Shown here: one piece after another, positions 1-6,575 of the stretch
Layout of the letters: the number at the start of each line of letters is the position of its first letter
Numbering within the stretch: the stretch's first letter is position 1
From: JANLSE01 sp038214135
GTDB lineage: Bacteria; Chloroflexota; Chloroflexia; Chloroflexales; Roseiflexaceae
Assembly (NCBI GenBank): GCA_038214135.1
Contig: JBBQSD010000135.1
Location: 1-16,790, forward strand
DNA length: 16,790 nt
Direction of reading: 5' to 3'
The notes under the pieces: model-generated
Told to the model about the DNA's origin: nothing
Databases searched by the model: none
Seen by the model: the letters and a program-made list of their open reading frames with translations, nothing else
Made by a program: the position numbers and the translations under genes

Positions 1-221
1 AGCGGCCCCGGCGCGCCGATGCCGATGCCCAGCAGCGTGGCATCCGCCGGAGCCTGGCCGCGCACGAGCCCGATCAGCTCAACCATGCGGGCAATGATCG
101 CGTTTGGCCCAGTGTGTGCTTCGGTCGGCGCGCGCTGCGAGGCGTGGAGCGTGCCGGTTTCGTCGGCCAGCCCGACCCGCAGCTGCGTGCCGCCAAGATC
201 GACCCCAATGATGTAATTCAT
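1..221 (-). CDS. ROK-family sugar kinase / glucokinase-like protein, N-terminus only
   Basis: This is the first ~73 residues of a minus-strand gene whose remainder lies outside the window. The protein starts MNYIIGVDLGGTQLRVGLAD, the N-terminal phosphate-1/ATP-binding motif of ROK-family kinases (DLGGT at residues 8-12), and the last visible residues, GIGIGAPGP, fit the conserved G-x-G-x-P-G-P turn. Known ROK proteins are cytoplasmic glucokinases, N-acetylhexosamine kinases or, with an added N-terminal HTH, transcriptional repressors. No HTH precedes the motif, so a kinase is more likely than a repressor. The start at 221 gives the motif its usual place, and a GGAAA stretch lies just upstream. 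The gene follows the SpoIIM-like gene on the same strand with a 116-base gap that holds a heptamer repeat and a TATCAT box. The specific sugar cannot be told from this fragment. Confidence 0.85.
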   Translation of the reverse strand, partial: MNYIIGVDLGGTQLRVGLADETGTLHASQRAPTEAHTGPNAIIARMVELIGLVRGQAPADATLLGIGIGAPGP

Positions 222-234
222 AGCTTTTTCCGAA

Positions 235-283
235 AACCAAGAACCGAGAACCAAGAACCGAGAACCAAGAACCAAGAGCCAAG
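235..283. repeat. Heptanucleotide tandem repeat (AACCAAG/AACCGAG)n
   Basis: Seven consecutive 7-base units fill this stretch: AACCAAG and AACCGAG alternate for the first four, then AACCAAG twice and AGCCAAG once. The complementary strand reads (CTTGGTT)n, the same heptamer that begins each unit of the tandem array at the right end of the window. It lies 14 bases upstream of the ROK gene start, inside its presumed 5' leader. Confidence 0.9.
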
Positions 284-319
284 AATAAGCGCGTTGTTAT
301 TCCTTTGCAGCTTTGTTTG

Positions 320-335
320 CGATGATATGTATACC
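320..335 (-). promoter_or_regulatory. Possible -10 region of the ROK gene
   Basis: On the minus strand this reads GGTATACATATCATCG, containing both TATACA- and TATCAT-like hexamers. It sits between the SpoIIM-like stop and the ROK start, about 100 bases upstream of that start. No good -35 is visible, so this is a weak call based on A/T-rich -10-like sequence and its resemblance to TATCATAC boxes elsewhere in the window. Confidence 0.3.
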
Positions 336-337
336 AT

Positions 338-1306
338 TCAGCGGGGTTTGCTTGTTCGGCCAGCCAGGGTGAGATAGGAGTAGAGTGCCACGCCGCTGGT
401 GATCGATACCGCTAGTTTGAGGGTAAGTGGCAGTGGCGAGGGTGAGATGAAGGCTTCGATCAGGCCAGCGATCATAAGCAGTGGGATGCAACCGAGGAGC
501 AGGTAGGCGGCCCGCCGTGCGGCGAGAGTCAGTGCGGCCTGACGGGTGGTGAGTCCAGGGCGTAGAACGGACCAGCCGAGTTGGAGGCCGGCCCCACCTG
601 CGATGAAGATGACACTCAGTTCGACCATTCCGTGGGCAGCAACGAAGCCCCAGAGATTAGGGCTGAAGCCATAGGCCTGGGCAGCTCCAGCGATCACACC
701 AAGGGACAGGCCGTTTTGAACAAGCACATAGAGTGTCGGGACGCCAAGCAGGATGCCGCCTGCGAAGGCGAGGATGGCCACCCGAATATTGTTGGTCATG
801 ATCAGCGCAGCCGATGAACTGCGGCCTTCGGCGTTAATATTGAGCCACCACTCATTGCCGAGCTTGATATCCTGCACCACTTCTTCGGCTGCGGGGTAGA
901 GTGCCACACCAGCTGCTGGATCGCGTTCGGCGGCAATGAACCCGAGCAGTGCTGGCAGGAAGAACATGAGGAAGGCCGCGAATGTGTATGGCCAGGTTGC
1001 CCGAAAGGTGCGCGGGAACGTCTGGCCGAAAAACGTCAGCAGTCCGCGTCGGCTGGCTGCGCGGCCCTGATAGACGGTTCCGTGGGCGCGGGCGACCAGG
1101 CCATTCAGGTATTCCACGACCCGATGGGTGGCGAAATCGCGCCGAGCAACGGCGAGATCGGATGTTGCGGTTCGATAGAGCCGCCCAAGCTCAAGCAGAT
1201 CCTCGGCGGAGAGCGCTGCCAACCCACCAAGATTCGTTTTGTCGAGCAGGGCTGTTAGTTGTTCCCAACCTGGCCGTTTGCGGGTGATAAAATCTTCGGG
1301 CAGCAT
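338..1306 (-). CDS. Stage II sporulation protein M (SpoIIM/DUF95) family membrane protein
   Basis: The 322-residue protein has a soluble helical N-terminal part (about residues 1-100) and a membrane part with five or six hydrophobic segments (approximately 104-125, 173-195, 198-212, 218-243, 266-285 and 297-314). The segment AAHGMVELSVIFIAGGAGLQLG (in part, around residues 223-244) carries the buried glutamate (about E229) typical of the SpoIIM/DUF95 family. In endospore formers SpoIIM belongs to the engulfment complex with SpoIID and SpoIIP. Most other bacteria with this family do not sporulate, and the role there is unknown. It is often found beside RDD, DUF58 and MoxR genes, none of which is in view. 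The start at 1306 is supported by a strong AGGAGGT (1310-1316) just upstream. Family assignment is firm; function in this organism is not. Confidence 0.88.
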   Translation of the reverse strand: MLPEDFITRKRPGWEQLTALLDKTNLGGLAALSAEDLLELGRLYRTATSDLAVARRDFATHRVVEYLNGLVARAHGTVYQGRAASRRGLLTFFGQTFPRTFRATWPYTFAAFLMFFLPALLGFIAAERDPAAGVALYPAAEEVVQDIKLGNEWWLNINAEGRSSSAALIMTNNIRVAILAFAGGILLGVPTLYVLVQNGLSLGVIAGAAQAYGFSPNLWGFVAAHGMVELSVIFIAGGAGLQLGWSVLRPGLTTRQAALTLAARRAAYLLLGCIPLLMIAGLIEAFISPSPLPLTLKLAVSITSGVALYSYLTLAGRTSKPR

Positions 1307-1325
1307 AGTACCTCCTCTGCAGCAT

Positions 1326-1331
1326 AGTATA
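1326..1331 (-). promoter_or_regulatory. Possible -10 element (TATACT) of the SpoIIM-like gene
   Basis: The minus strand reads GCGGTATACTATGC here, with TATACT ending 19 bases before the start codon and the Shine-Dalgarno in between. No convincing -35 hexamer is seen at the expected distance. Confidence 0.35.
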
Positions 1332-1375
1332 CCGCAGGCCGATAGAAATTGTGGAAATCATTGGGCGACACAATT

Positions 1376-1475
1376 GATGCCCCTCCATCCGCAGGCTGAA
1401 GCCTGCGGCAAGGGGAAGATGAACCGGCGAATCATAGCCGCAGGCTTCAGCCTGCGGAGCATGGTGGACGCAAAC
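1376..1475. repeat. ~100 bp interspersed repeat with two hairpins, copy A
   Basis: This element aligns without gaps over 100 bases with 3377-3476. Copy A holds two nearly perfect palindromes: CCGCAGGCTGAAGCCTGCGG (about 1389-1408) and its exact reverse complement CCGCAGGCTTCAGCCTGCGG (about 1438-1457), each able to form a 9 bp stem. The two arms are also complementary to each other, so the whole element could form one long foldback. It lies between the SpoIIM-like promoter region and the end of the thymidine kinase gene, and could also stop transcription of the latter. It resembles REP/BIME or small MITE-type repeats. A further scrap, AGCCTGCGGCAT, follows near 1504-1515. Confidence 0.85.
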
Positions 1476-1542
1476 AATACCCGGTTAAAATATAAAATCT
1501 ATAAGCCTGCGGCATAGAGCGCAGAATGTTATGTGGCCTTCC

Positions 1543-2127
1543 TTAGCGCGCTGGTTCATAGCATGCCCGGCAGCGGGCTTCGTAGAGATCCAGCCCGCCA
1601 ACGACAATTGTGGGCGCTTCGGCGGGGGCGGGTTGACCATCGATCAGCCGTTGTGAGCGGGTGGCATAGGCTCCACAGCGTATGCAGATAGCGAAGAGTT
1701 TATCGACCTGCTCGGCGACGGCCATGAGGCCGGCCATTGCTGGAAATGGTGCTGCACGGTAGTCCTGATCCAGCCCAGCAACAACGACCCGCAGCCCTTG
1801 ATCGGCCAGATCCTGAATGGCGGCACAAATCGTCTCAGCGCTATCATCCAGGAAGTGTAGTTCGTCCAGTGCGACGACCTGCAACCCATCCTCAAGATGA
1901 GCGCTGATCTCACGAACCGACTCGATCACATGGGCGGTGACGCTTAGCCCATTATGACTGACTAGGTTGCCAATTTTGTAGCGTGTGTCGCGGCGTGGTG
2001 TAAATGCCACCAGATGCTGACGAGCGATCTTGACGTGATTGAGGCGGCGGATGAGTTCTTCCGTTTTGCCGCTGAACATGCAGCCGCAGATGACTTCAAT
2101 GCGACCGCCAGAAGATGGTCGGGTCAT
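1543..2127 (-). CDS. tdk: Thymidine kinase (class II)
   Basis: The 194-residue protein, of normal length for the family, would phosphorylate thymidine to dTMP with ATP in the cytoplasm (pyrimidine salvage). Visible features are the P-loop GCMFSGKTEE (residues 15-24), the Walker B/catalytic block ALDELHFLDD (86-95, catalytic base likely E89), the GLDQDYRAAPF motif (118-128), the lasso segment VVGGLDLYEAR before the C-terminus, and four zinc-finger cysteines (C148, C151, C186, C189). The usual DEAQFF is DELHFL here, so the common glutamine is replaced by histidine. The start lies 2 bases after the stop of the upstream deacetylase-like gene, with GGAG inside that gene's end, so the two are very probably co-transcribed. 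Identification is secure. Confidence 0.95.
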   Translation of the reverse strand: MTRPSSGGRIEVICGCMFSGKTEELIRRLNHVKIARQHLVAFTPRRDTRYKIGNLVSHNGLSVTAHVIESVREISAHLEDGLQVVALDELHFLDDSAETICAAIQDLADQGLRVVVAGLDQDYRAAPFPAMAGLMAVAEQVDKLFAICIRCGAYATRSQRLIDGQPAPAEAPTIVVGGLDLYEARCRACYEPAR

Positions 2128-2129
2128 GC

Positions 2130-3185
2130 CTAACTCCGTTGTTGCTCCTGTTGAACAATAAAACCCCGCAGCAGGGCGACGACATTCTCGCCAAGGGCCG
2201 CAACGCCATAGCCACCTTCCTGAGCAAACAGCGTTGGCAAGCCAAGATCGGCGATTCTGGCCCCAATCAGTGGGTAGGCTGCTTGTGTGAGCGCGAAGCC
2301 AGCCCCATTCTCGGCCACTGGATCGCCGCTATAGGTGTCGAGCCCGGCTGAGACGATCAGAAAGCCAGGGGCGAAGCTGGCAATACGGGCGCTGGCCTGT
2401 TCGAGTGCGATCATATAATCGTCGTTGGTCGGGGTGCCAGTGAGTGGGATGTTCAGATTGGCATTGGTACCAGAACCCTGGCCGGTTTCATCGGCATAGC
2501 CAGAAAAATACGGATAATTGCGGGCCGGATCGGCGTGGATCGAGACGACCAGAACATCGCCACGTTCGTAGAAGATCTGTTGGGTACCATTGCCATGATG
2601 GAAATCGATATCCAACACCGCCACTCGTTCGCTGTGGTGACGCAGATACTGAGCGGCAATCGCGGCATTATTGAGATAACAATAGCCACCGCCGAGATCT
2701 GAGCCAGCGTGGTGGCCGGGTGGGCGGCAGAGTGCATAGGCTGATTGTTCGCCATGGAGTAAGAGATCGGCGGCGGTTAGGGCTGCATTAGCCGATTGGC
2801 TGGCGACGCGATAGGTATCGGCCATAATTGGCGCGCTGCCATCGAACAGATAGTAGCCTGGTTCGGCTAGTGGATCGTTGCATGGGCGGTTCATCCAGCG
2901 AGCCGCAAAGGTACTCGGAATGACGGCAGCTGGGGTCGCACCAGCAGCAACCCAGCGCTGATAGATTGTTTCGAGAAAGCGCAAATAGCTGGCATCATGA
3001 ACAGCCAGAAGTGGTTTCTCGCCGAATTGCCTTGGTGGCAGAATTGGGCCAAATGCCGCAGCACGAAGGGCAGCATGGATGATTTCGGCCCGAGCTGGCG
3101 ACTCAAAGGCTGGAACGATCTGGCCATCGAGAAACTCGTGTGGCGCAGCATGCAAGGCGTGGTCGGGCGTCGTAATTGTGATCAT
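2130..3185 (-). CDS. Acetylpolyamine amidohydrolase / histone deacetylase-like zinc hydrolase
   Basis: The protein has all hallmarks of the arginase/deacetylase fold: CRPPGHHAG with the tandem histidines (H158, H159), DIDFHHGNG giving zinc ligands D194 and H196, GLDTYSGDP giving the third ligand (about D283), and EGGYG with the catalytic tyrosine near the C-terminus. The N-terminal block PDHALHAAPHEF...GQIVPAFESPARAEII is typical of bacterial acetylpolyamine amidohydrolases, which remove acetyl groups from acetylated putrescine, spermidine or cadaverine, more than of acetoin-utilisation AcuC proteins. The reading frame is open to 3245, but the start at 3185 puts the catalytic residues within one position of those I recall for the Mycoplana enzyme, and a TATCATAC box lies only 7 bases upstream, suggesting a leaderless message. 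No clear Shine-Dalgarno precedes either candidate start. It is coupled to thymidine kinase downstream. Confidence 0.9.
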   Translation of the reverse strand: MITITTPDHALHAAPHEFLDGQIVPAFESPARAEIIHAALRAAAFGPILPPRQFGEKPLLAVHDASYLRFLETIYQRWVAAGATPAAVIPSTFAARWMNRPCNDPLAEPGYYLFDGSAPIMADTYRVASQSANAALTAADLLLHGEQSAYALCRPPGHHAGSDLGGGYCYLNNAAIAAQYLRHHSERVAVLDIDFHHGNGTQQIFYERGDVLVVSIHADPARNYPYFSGYADETGQGSGTNANLNIPLTGTPTNDDYMIALEQASARIASFAPGFLIVSAGLDTYSGDPVAENGAGFALTQAAYPLIGARIADLGLPTLFAQEGGYGVAALGENVVALLRGFIVQQEQQRS

Positions 3186-3192
3186 AAGGGCC

Positions 3193-3200
3193 GTATGATA
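3193..3200 (-). promoter_or_regulatory. TATCATAC box at the acetylpolyamine amidohydrolase start
   Basis: On the minus strand TATCATAC is followed by GGCCCTT and then ATG at 3185. A transcription start 6-8 bases after the hexamer would fall at or next to the ATG. The same octamer occurs in front of fabI. Confidence 0.4.
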
Positions 3201-3279
3201 CCACAGCATGCGGGCATGGCTGCGATTGTTGATCGTTGTTTGCATTGATTATAGATTACAGATTATCGATGCATGATAT

Positions 3280-3328
3280 GGAGTGCGGCAGCCATGCTGC
3301 CGCCGCGCAAGCATGGCTTGCGCATTCC
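3280..3328. repeat. Palindromic element with perfect three-way-junction symmetry
   Basis: An outer 5 bp stem (GGAGT at 3280-3284 with ATTCC at 3324-3328, one G-T pair) encloses two 8 bp hairpins: GCGGCAGC-CAT-GCTGCCGC (3285-3303) and GCGCAAGC-ATG-GCTTGCGC (3305-3323). Only base 3304 is left unpaired at the junction. It lies in the gap between the divergent amidohydrolase and GH5 genes, about 50 bases from the second copy of the two-hairpin repeat. I read it as an interspersed repeat or folded RNA/DNA element of unknown role. Confidence 0.75.
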
Positions 3329-3376
3329 ACATTGATCGTCAAAACCATAAGGTAGCAAATTTCGCAGAGTCTCATG

Positions 3377-3476
3377 GATGCCCCTCCATGCGCAGGTTGA
3401 TGGATGTGGCAAGGGCACGATGAACCAGCGAATCATAGCCGCAGGCTGAAGCCTGCGCGGCATGGTGGAGGCGAAC
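3377..3476. repeat. ~100 bp interspersed repeat with hairpins, copy B
   Basis: This is the second copy of the element at 1376-1475, same orientation and same length. Shared blocks include GATGCCCCTCCAT at the left end, GAATCATAGCCGCAGGCT in the middle and CATGGTGGA near the right end. The first palindrome has decayed (GCGCAGGTTGATGGATGTGG), while the second is kept. The copy ends 31 bases before the GH5 start codon, so it may lie in the GH5 promoter or leader. Confidence 0.85.
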
Positions 3477-3507
3477 CCTACCAGATGACAAAGGACGCTA
3501 ATATCCT

Positions 3508-5766
3508 ATGAAACGACAATTCGTTTTCCGAGCGATTGTGCTTGCAATGCTGCTGATGCTTATTCCGGCTGCTCCATTGGCGGCTGCGCCACGCTGCTTT
3601 CCCGATACTGCTGGCGTTTCGGCATGTATTGATGGCCGGATTCGCACATTCTGGGAGCGTAATGGTGGCCTGGCCGTGTTTGGCTTCCCCTTGGCGTCGG
3701 CAACGGAGCAGGCATCTGATGATGGCCCGATTACGGTTCAGATGTTTGAGCGGGCACGGATTGAGGTGCATCCCCGCCAGCGTGCGCCATATGATGTCCA
3801 GCTTGGGCGGCTTGGCTTCGATGCGTTGGTTCGGCGGGGTGAAGCGCCTGCTGCACCGGATCAGCCACGCGCTGGCTGCCGCTTCTTTACGGCAACAAAC
3901 CAGAATATTTGCTCGCCGTTTCTGGACACATGGCGGCGCTATGGGCTCGATCTGGGTCAACCGGGTGTGAGCGAGGCGGAGAGCTTGGCGCTGTTTGGCT
4001 TGCCGCTTGGGCCGGCGCATGTTGAGCAGTTGGGTGATGGCACGAGTGCAATGATTCAATGGTTCGAACGTGCCCGTTTTGAGGATCATGGCGCACAGGG
4101 TGTGTTGCTGGGGTTACTTGGCCGCGAACTTGGCGCGAAGACGGAGACCGCACTTCCTGTTGCTCCGGCCAGTATCGGTGATCGCGGCGGCTTTGTGGTT
4201 GTGAATGGCGATCAGTTCACGCGGCTTGGGCAAACAATCCAGCTGAAGGGGGTCAATTACTATCCGCAGGGGCGGCCCTGGGCGGAAATGTGGCAATATT
4301 GGGATGGGGTTCAGGCCGAGCGTGAGCTGCGCCAGGCGCGTGATCAGCTTGGCATCAACACGATCCGGGTATTGTTACCATACGATATTAGTACATCTGG
4401 AAAATCGGCTGGCAAGGTGACACCCGAAATTCTGCGGAGTTTGCGCGAACTGCTCCAGGTGGCGGGTAGCCTGAATATACGGGTGATTATTGCGCTGTTC
4501 GATTTCTATAACGGATTCCCGCCGCCTGGAAGCCTGGAGGAGCAGGATCATATTGCGTATCTGGAGACGCTGATTGGGAATTTTGTTGGTGATGATCGGA
4601 TCATTGCCTGGGATGTGCATAATGAGCCAGATCACTATGGCACCTGGAAGGAAGAACACGCCGATCGGGTACTGCTGTGGCTGGGGCGCATGGCCGATAC
4701 GATCCATCGTTTGGCACCCAATCATCTTGTAACCGTGGGTATGGGTGAGTACCAGAGTTTCTGGCGAATTGGCCCAGATGGCCGCCGCCCTGTCGATTAT
4801 ATCGATTTCGTGAGTTTACATAACTATAACGCTGCTGATGCGGCACGCCAGTTGGATGAACTGCGTACCTACACCAAGAAACCGATTGTGATTGGCGAAT
4901 TTGGCTGGCCGACTGGCCCGATGTGTGCGGTGCCTGGGTATACCGAAGCGCAGCAAGCCTGGGTGTATCGTGAGACGCTACGCCAATCGGCGGGGCGTGT
5001 GGCGGGTGTGATTGGCTGGACGCTGCGCGACTATGATCCATTGCTGACGACTCGTTGGGAGACGCGTGAAGAATTCTATGGCCTTGTTCGCCCGAATGGC
5101 ACCCTCAAGCCAGCAGCCGATGCATTGCGCGACTATCCAGCGGCAGCGTTGCCGAGTGTGGTGACAACGAATCTGCCACTGACAACAGTCGAACCAAAGA
5201 CGGCTGGTGATAAGAATGCGCCGCAGATCATTCAAGCAACCGGGCATTCGGTCAAAGGGCCATTTCGGCGCGCATGGCTGTTGCTTGGCGGGCAGAGCAG
5301 TTTTGGCGCTCCAATTGCCGAGGCGTTCATTCGTGAGAGCGAGCGCGGGCCGATGGTTGTGCAGTATTTTGAGGCAGCCGTGCTAGAAATACCTGTTGGC
5401 CTAGCGGTTGACCCAGGAAGTTTGGAACAACTCCAGATCGACATCCTACGGGCATCGATGCGGGTGCAGGCGCTTGGCGAGATCTATGTAGGTGCTGTAT
5501 CGGCTGGTGATCGTGGCCAGTATTTTGCTGCTGGCGCACACAAGATCGGCAATCCCTTCCAGAACTTCTATCGTGTGTATCGCGGGCAATGGCGATTTGG
5601 TTCAGCGATCTCCGAGCCATTCAGCGAGATTGTCAATGGTGTGCCAACAGTTGTTCAATATTTCCAGTTTGGGCGCTTGGAAGTGAATGCGGCGACTGGC
5701 AATATTGAGGCGAGCCGGTTTGGGCGAAGGGCGTATGATGATCTCTGCCGTGCGAATGGCCAATAG
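3508..5766 (+). CDS. Secreted GH5-like glycoside hydrolase flanked by four ~70-residue repeat modules
   Basis: The 752-residue protein starts with a signal peptide (about residues 1-27, cut near AAA/PRC). Two related modules follow (about 40-105 and 135-208), each with the pattern F/W-WER-G...FG-P...VQ/IQ-FERAR-E/FE-H...LGRLG/LLGREL. The catalytic (beta/alpha)8 domain spans about 225-540, with acid/base E373 in HNEPD and nucleophile E464 in VIGEFGWPTG, as in clan GH-A, family 5-like (cellulase/mannanase type). Two further modules follow (about 586-650, FGAPIAEAF...VVQYFEAAVLE; and 680-747, FGSAISEPF...VVQYFQFGRLE). The modules may bind carbohydrate or cell wall; this is inference. The substrate cannot be told. 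AAGGA lies about 13 bases before the start. The gene stands alone, with repeats upstream and a promoter-like repeat pair downstream. Confidence 0.88.
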   Translation: MKRQFVFRAIVLAMLLMLIPAAPLAAAPRCFPDTAGVSACIDGRIRTFWERNGGLAVFGFPLASATEQASDDGPITVQMFERARIEVHPRQRAPYDVQLGRLGFDALVRRGEAPAAPDQPRAGCRFFTATNQNICSPFLDTWRRYGLDLGQPGVSEAESLALFGLPLGPAHVEQLGDGTSAMIQWFERARFEDHGAQGVLLGLLGRELGAKTETALPVAPASIGDRGGFVVVNGDQFTRLGQTIQLKGVNYYPQGRPWAEMWQYWDGVQAERELRQARDQLGINTIRVLLPYDISTSGKSAGKVTPEILRSLRELLQVAGSLNIRVIIALFDFYNGFPPPGSLEEQDHIAYLETLIGNFVGDDRIIAWDVHNEPDHYGTWKEEHADRVLLWLGRMADTIHRLAPNHLVTVGMGEYQSFWRIGPDGRRPVDYIDFVSLHNYNAADAARQLDELRTYTKKPIVIGEFGWPTGPMCAVPGYTEAQQAWVYRETLRQSAGRVAGVIGWTLRDYDPLLTTRWETREEFYGLVRPNGTLKPAADALRDYPAAALPSVVTTNLPLTTVEPKTAGDKNAPQIIQATGHSVKGPFRRAWLLLGGQSSFGAPIAEAFIRESERGPMVVQYFEAAVLEIPVGLAVDPGSLEQLQIDILRASMRVQALGEIYVGAVSAGDRGQYFAAGAHKIGNPFQNFYRVYRGQWRFGSAISEPFSEIVNGVPTVVQYFQFGRLEVNAATGNIEASRFGRRAYDDLCRANGQ

Positions 5767-5787
5767 TACTGCAACTCTTGGGCCTCA

Positions 5788-5807
5788 TATGGCGTCCGGT
5801 ATGATAG
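5788..5807. repeat. 20 bp direct repeat with GTATGATA box, copy 1
   Basis: The sequence TATGGCGTCCGGTATGATAG occurs here and again, unchanged, 96 bases further on at 5884-5903. It ends in TATGATAG, which resembles a -10 element on the plus strand and is the complement of the TATCATAC box seen elsewhere. Confidence 0.85.
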
Positions 5808-5883
5808 AGGCGTGCGAGGCATTGATTGTATAGCGTTGGCATGATAGTGGCAGATGCGATGCATTATGTCTCTACCTAGATCG

Positions 5884-5903
5884 TATGGCGTCCGGTATGA
5901 TAG
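5884..5903. repeat. 20 bp direct repeat, copy 2; candidate promoter of the GlsB-family gene
   Basis: This is an exact copy of 5788-5807. The TATGAT hexamer (5896-5901) lies 53 bases before the start codon of the GlsB-family gene, a plausible -10 position. No clear TTGACA-like -35 is found 16-18 bases upstream. A looser relative, GGCATGATAGTGG, lies between the copies near 5838-5850. Confidence 0.5.
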
Positions 5904-5954
5904 CAGCGCCTGTCTTTCAAGATGGGGTGTGGGGTTGGATGATGGAGGAATCAC

Positions 5955-6215
5955 ATGGGTATTATCGCGTGGCTTGTGTTTGGCGCATTGGCTGGCTGGG
6001 TCGCCAGTATGATTGCGGGAACGAATGATCGCCAGGGTTGCCTCACGAATATCGTGATTGGGGTGATTGGCGCATTCATTGGCGGGTTTGTGATCGAGTT
6101 TGCCACCGGCAACGAGTTTAATTTTGCGTGGAACCTACGCAGTTTCCTGGTTGCGGTAGTGGGAGCGGTGGGGTTGTTGGCCATCACTGGATGGGGCCGC
6201 CGCCGTTCGCGTTAA
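5955..6215 (+). CDS. GlsB/YeaQ/YmgE family stress-response membrane protein
   Basis: This 86-residue protein matches the small transglycosylase-associated family in length and pattern: an N-terminal MGIIAWLVFGALAGWVASMI segment, the polar NDRQGCLTNIVIGVIGAFIGGFV block with its glycine-rich second membrane segment, and a third hydrophobic segment (about 61-78) before a basic RRRSR tail. In Enterobacteria such proteins are induced by stress and sit in the inner membrane, but no molecular function is established. The start is fixed by GGAGG at 5944-5948, 6 bases before the ATG. The gene appears monocistronic: a 20 bp promoter-like repeat lies upstream and a strong rho-independent terminator starts 18 bases after its stop codon. 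Confidence 0.92.
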   Translation: MGIIAWLVFGALAGWVASMIAGTNDRQGCLTNIVIGVIGAFIGGFVIEFATGNEFNFAWNLRSFLVAVVGAVGLLAITGWGRRRSR

Positions 6216-6233
6216 TAAGGCCCAAAGAAAGAT

Positions 6234-6272
6234 CAGCGGCGAGGGCGTAAGCCCTCGCCGCTGTCTGTTTTT
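6234..6272 (+). terminator. Rho-independent terminator of the GlsB-family gene
   Basis: A perfect 13 bp stem (CAGCGGCGAGGGC, 6234-6246, with GCCCTCGCCGCTG, 6251-6263) is closed by a GTAA tetraloop of the GNRA class. The 3' side continues TCTGTTTTT with five T's at 6268-6272. An A-rich stretch (CAAAGAAAGA) lies on the 5' side. Stem, loop and T-run all fit an intrinsic terminator. Confidence 0.93.
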
Positions 6273-6309
6273 CGAAGCCCTCAACCAGTATAATTGATCA
6301 ACCGAGGGT

Positions 6310-6345
6310 GTATGAGGTGTATGAGGTGTATGAGGTTGTATGAGG
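6310..6345. repeat. 9-base tandem repeat (GTATGAGGT)n
   Basis: Three exact units of GTATGAGGT (6310-6318, 6319-6327, 6328-6336) are followed by one extra T and a fourth partial unit GTATGAGG (6338-6345). Confidence 0.9.
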
Positions 6346-6540
6346 ACCCTTTGTGAGCCAACTATACTGTTTGTTTGCTGAGTGCTGTACCTGTTTATAG
6401 AATAGCGCCTGCGAGAGCATTGCACAATAGAACCATCTTCCCACTCTTGTATGCCCCTAGCGATGGAGAAGTACCATTCTTAGGGATGACCTGCTGATCA
6501 GCCTGGTAGATTATGTATGCGATGGAGTATGCTATCATGG

Positions 6541-6575
6541 GAGCCGTCAGCCGTCAGCTTTCAGCTTTCAGCTTT
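6541..6575. repeat. Heptanucleotide repeat block (CAGCCGT/CAGCTTT)n
   Basis: Five 7-base units occur in phase: GAGCCGT, CAGCCGT, then CAGCTTT three times. The next bases (CAAAACC, AGGAACC, GAACCGA) still look heptamer-like and drift toward the AACCGAG type found at 235-283. The same CAGCCGT-CAGCTT pair recurs near 11827-11837. Confidence 0.85.

Noticed and set aside
338..1306. SpoIIM-like gene as evidence that the organism forms endospores
   Set aside because: DUF95/SpoIIM proteins are widespread in non-sporulating bacteria, and no other sporulation gene is in the window.
3186..3245. Upstream extension of the amidohydrolase to an ATG at 3245
   Set aside because: The 20 extra residues do not look like the family N-terminus and no Shine-Dalgarno precedes 3245. 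The start at 3185 matches the family better.
3478..4089. Minus-strand open frame of 203 codons at the GH5 start
   Set aside because: It overlaps the signal peptide and first modules of the GH5 gene in antisense and has a basic, unstructured composition.
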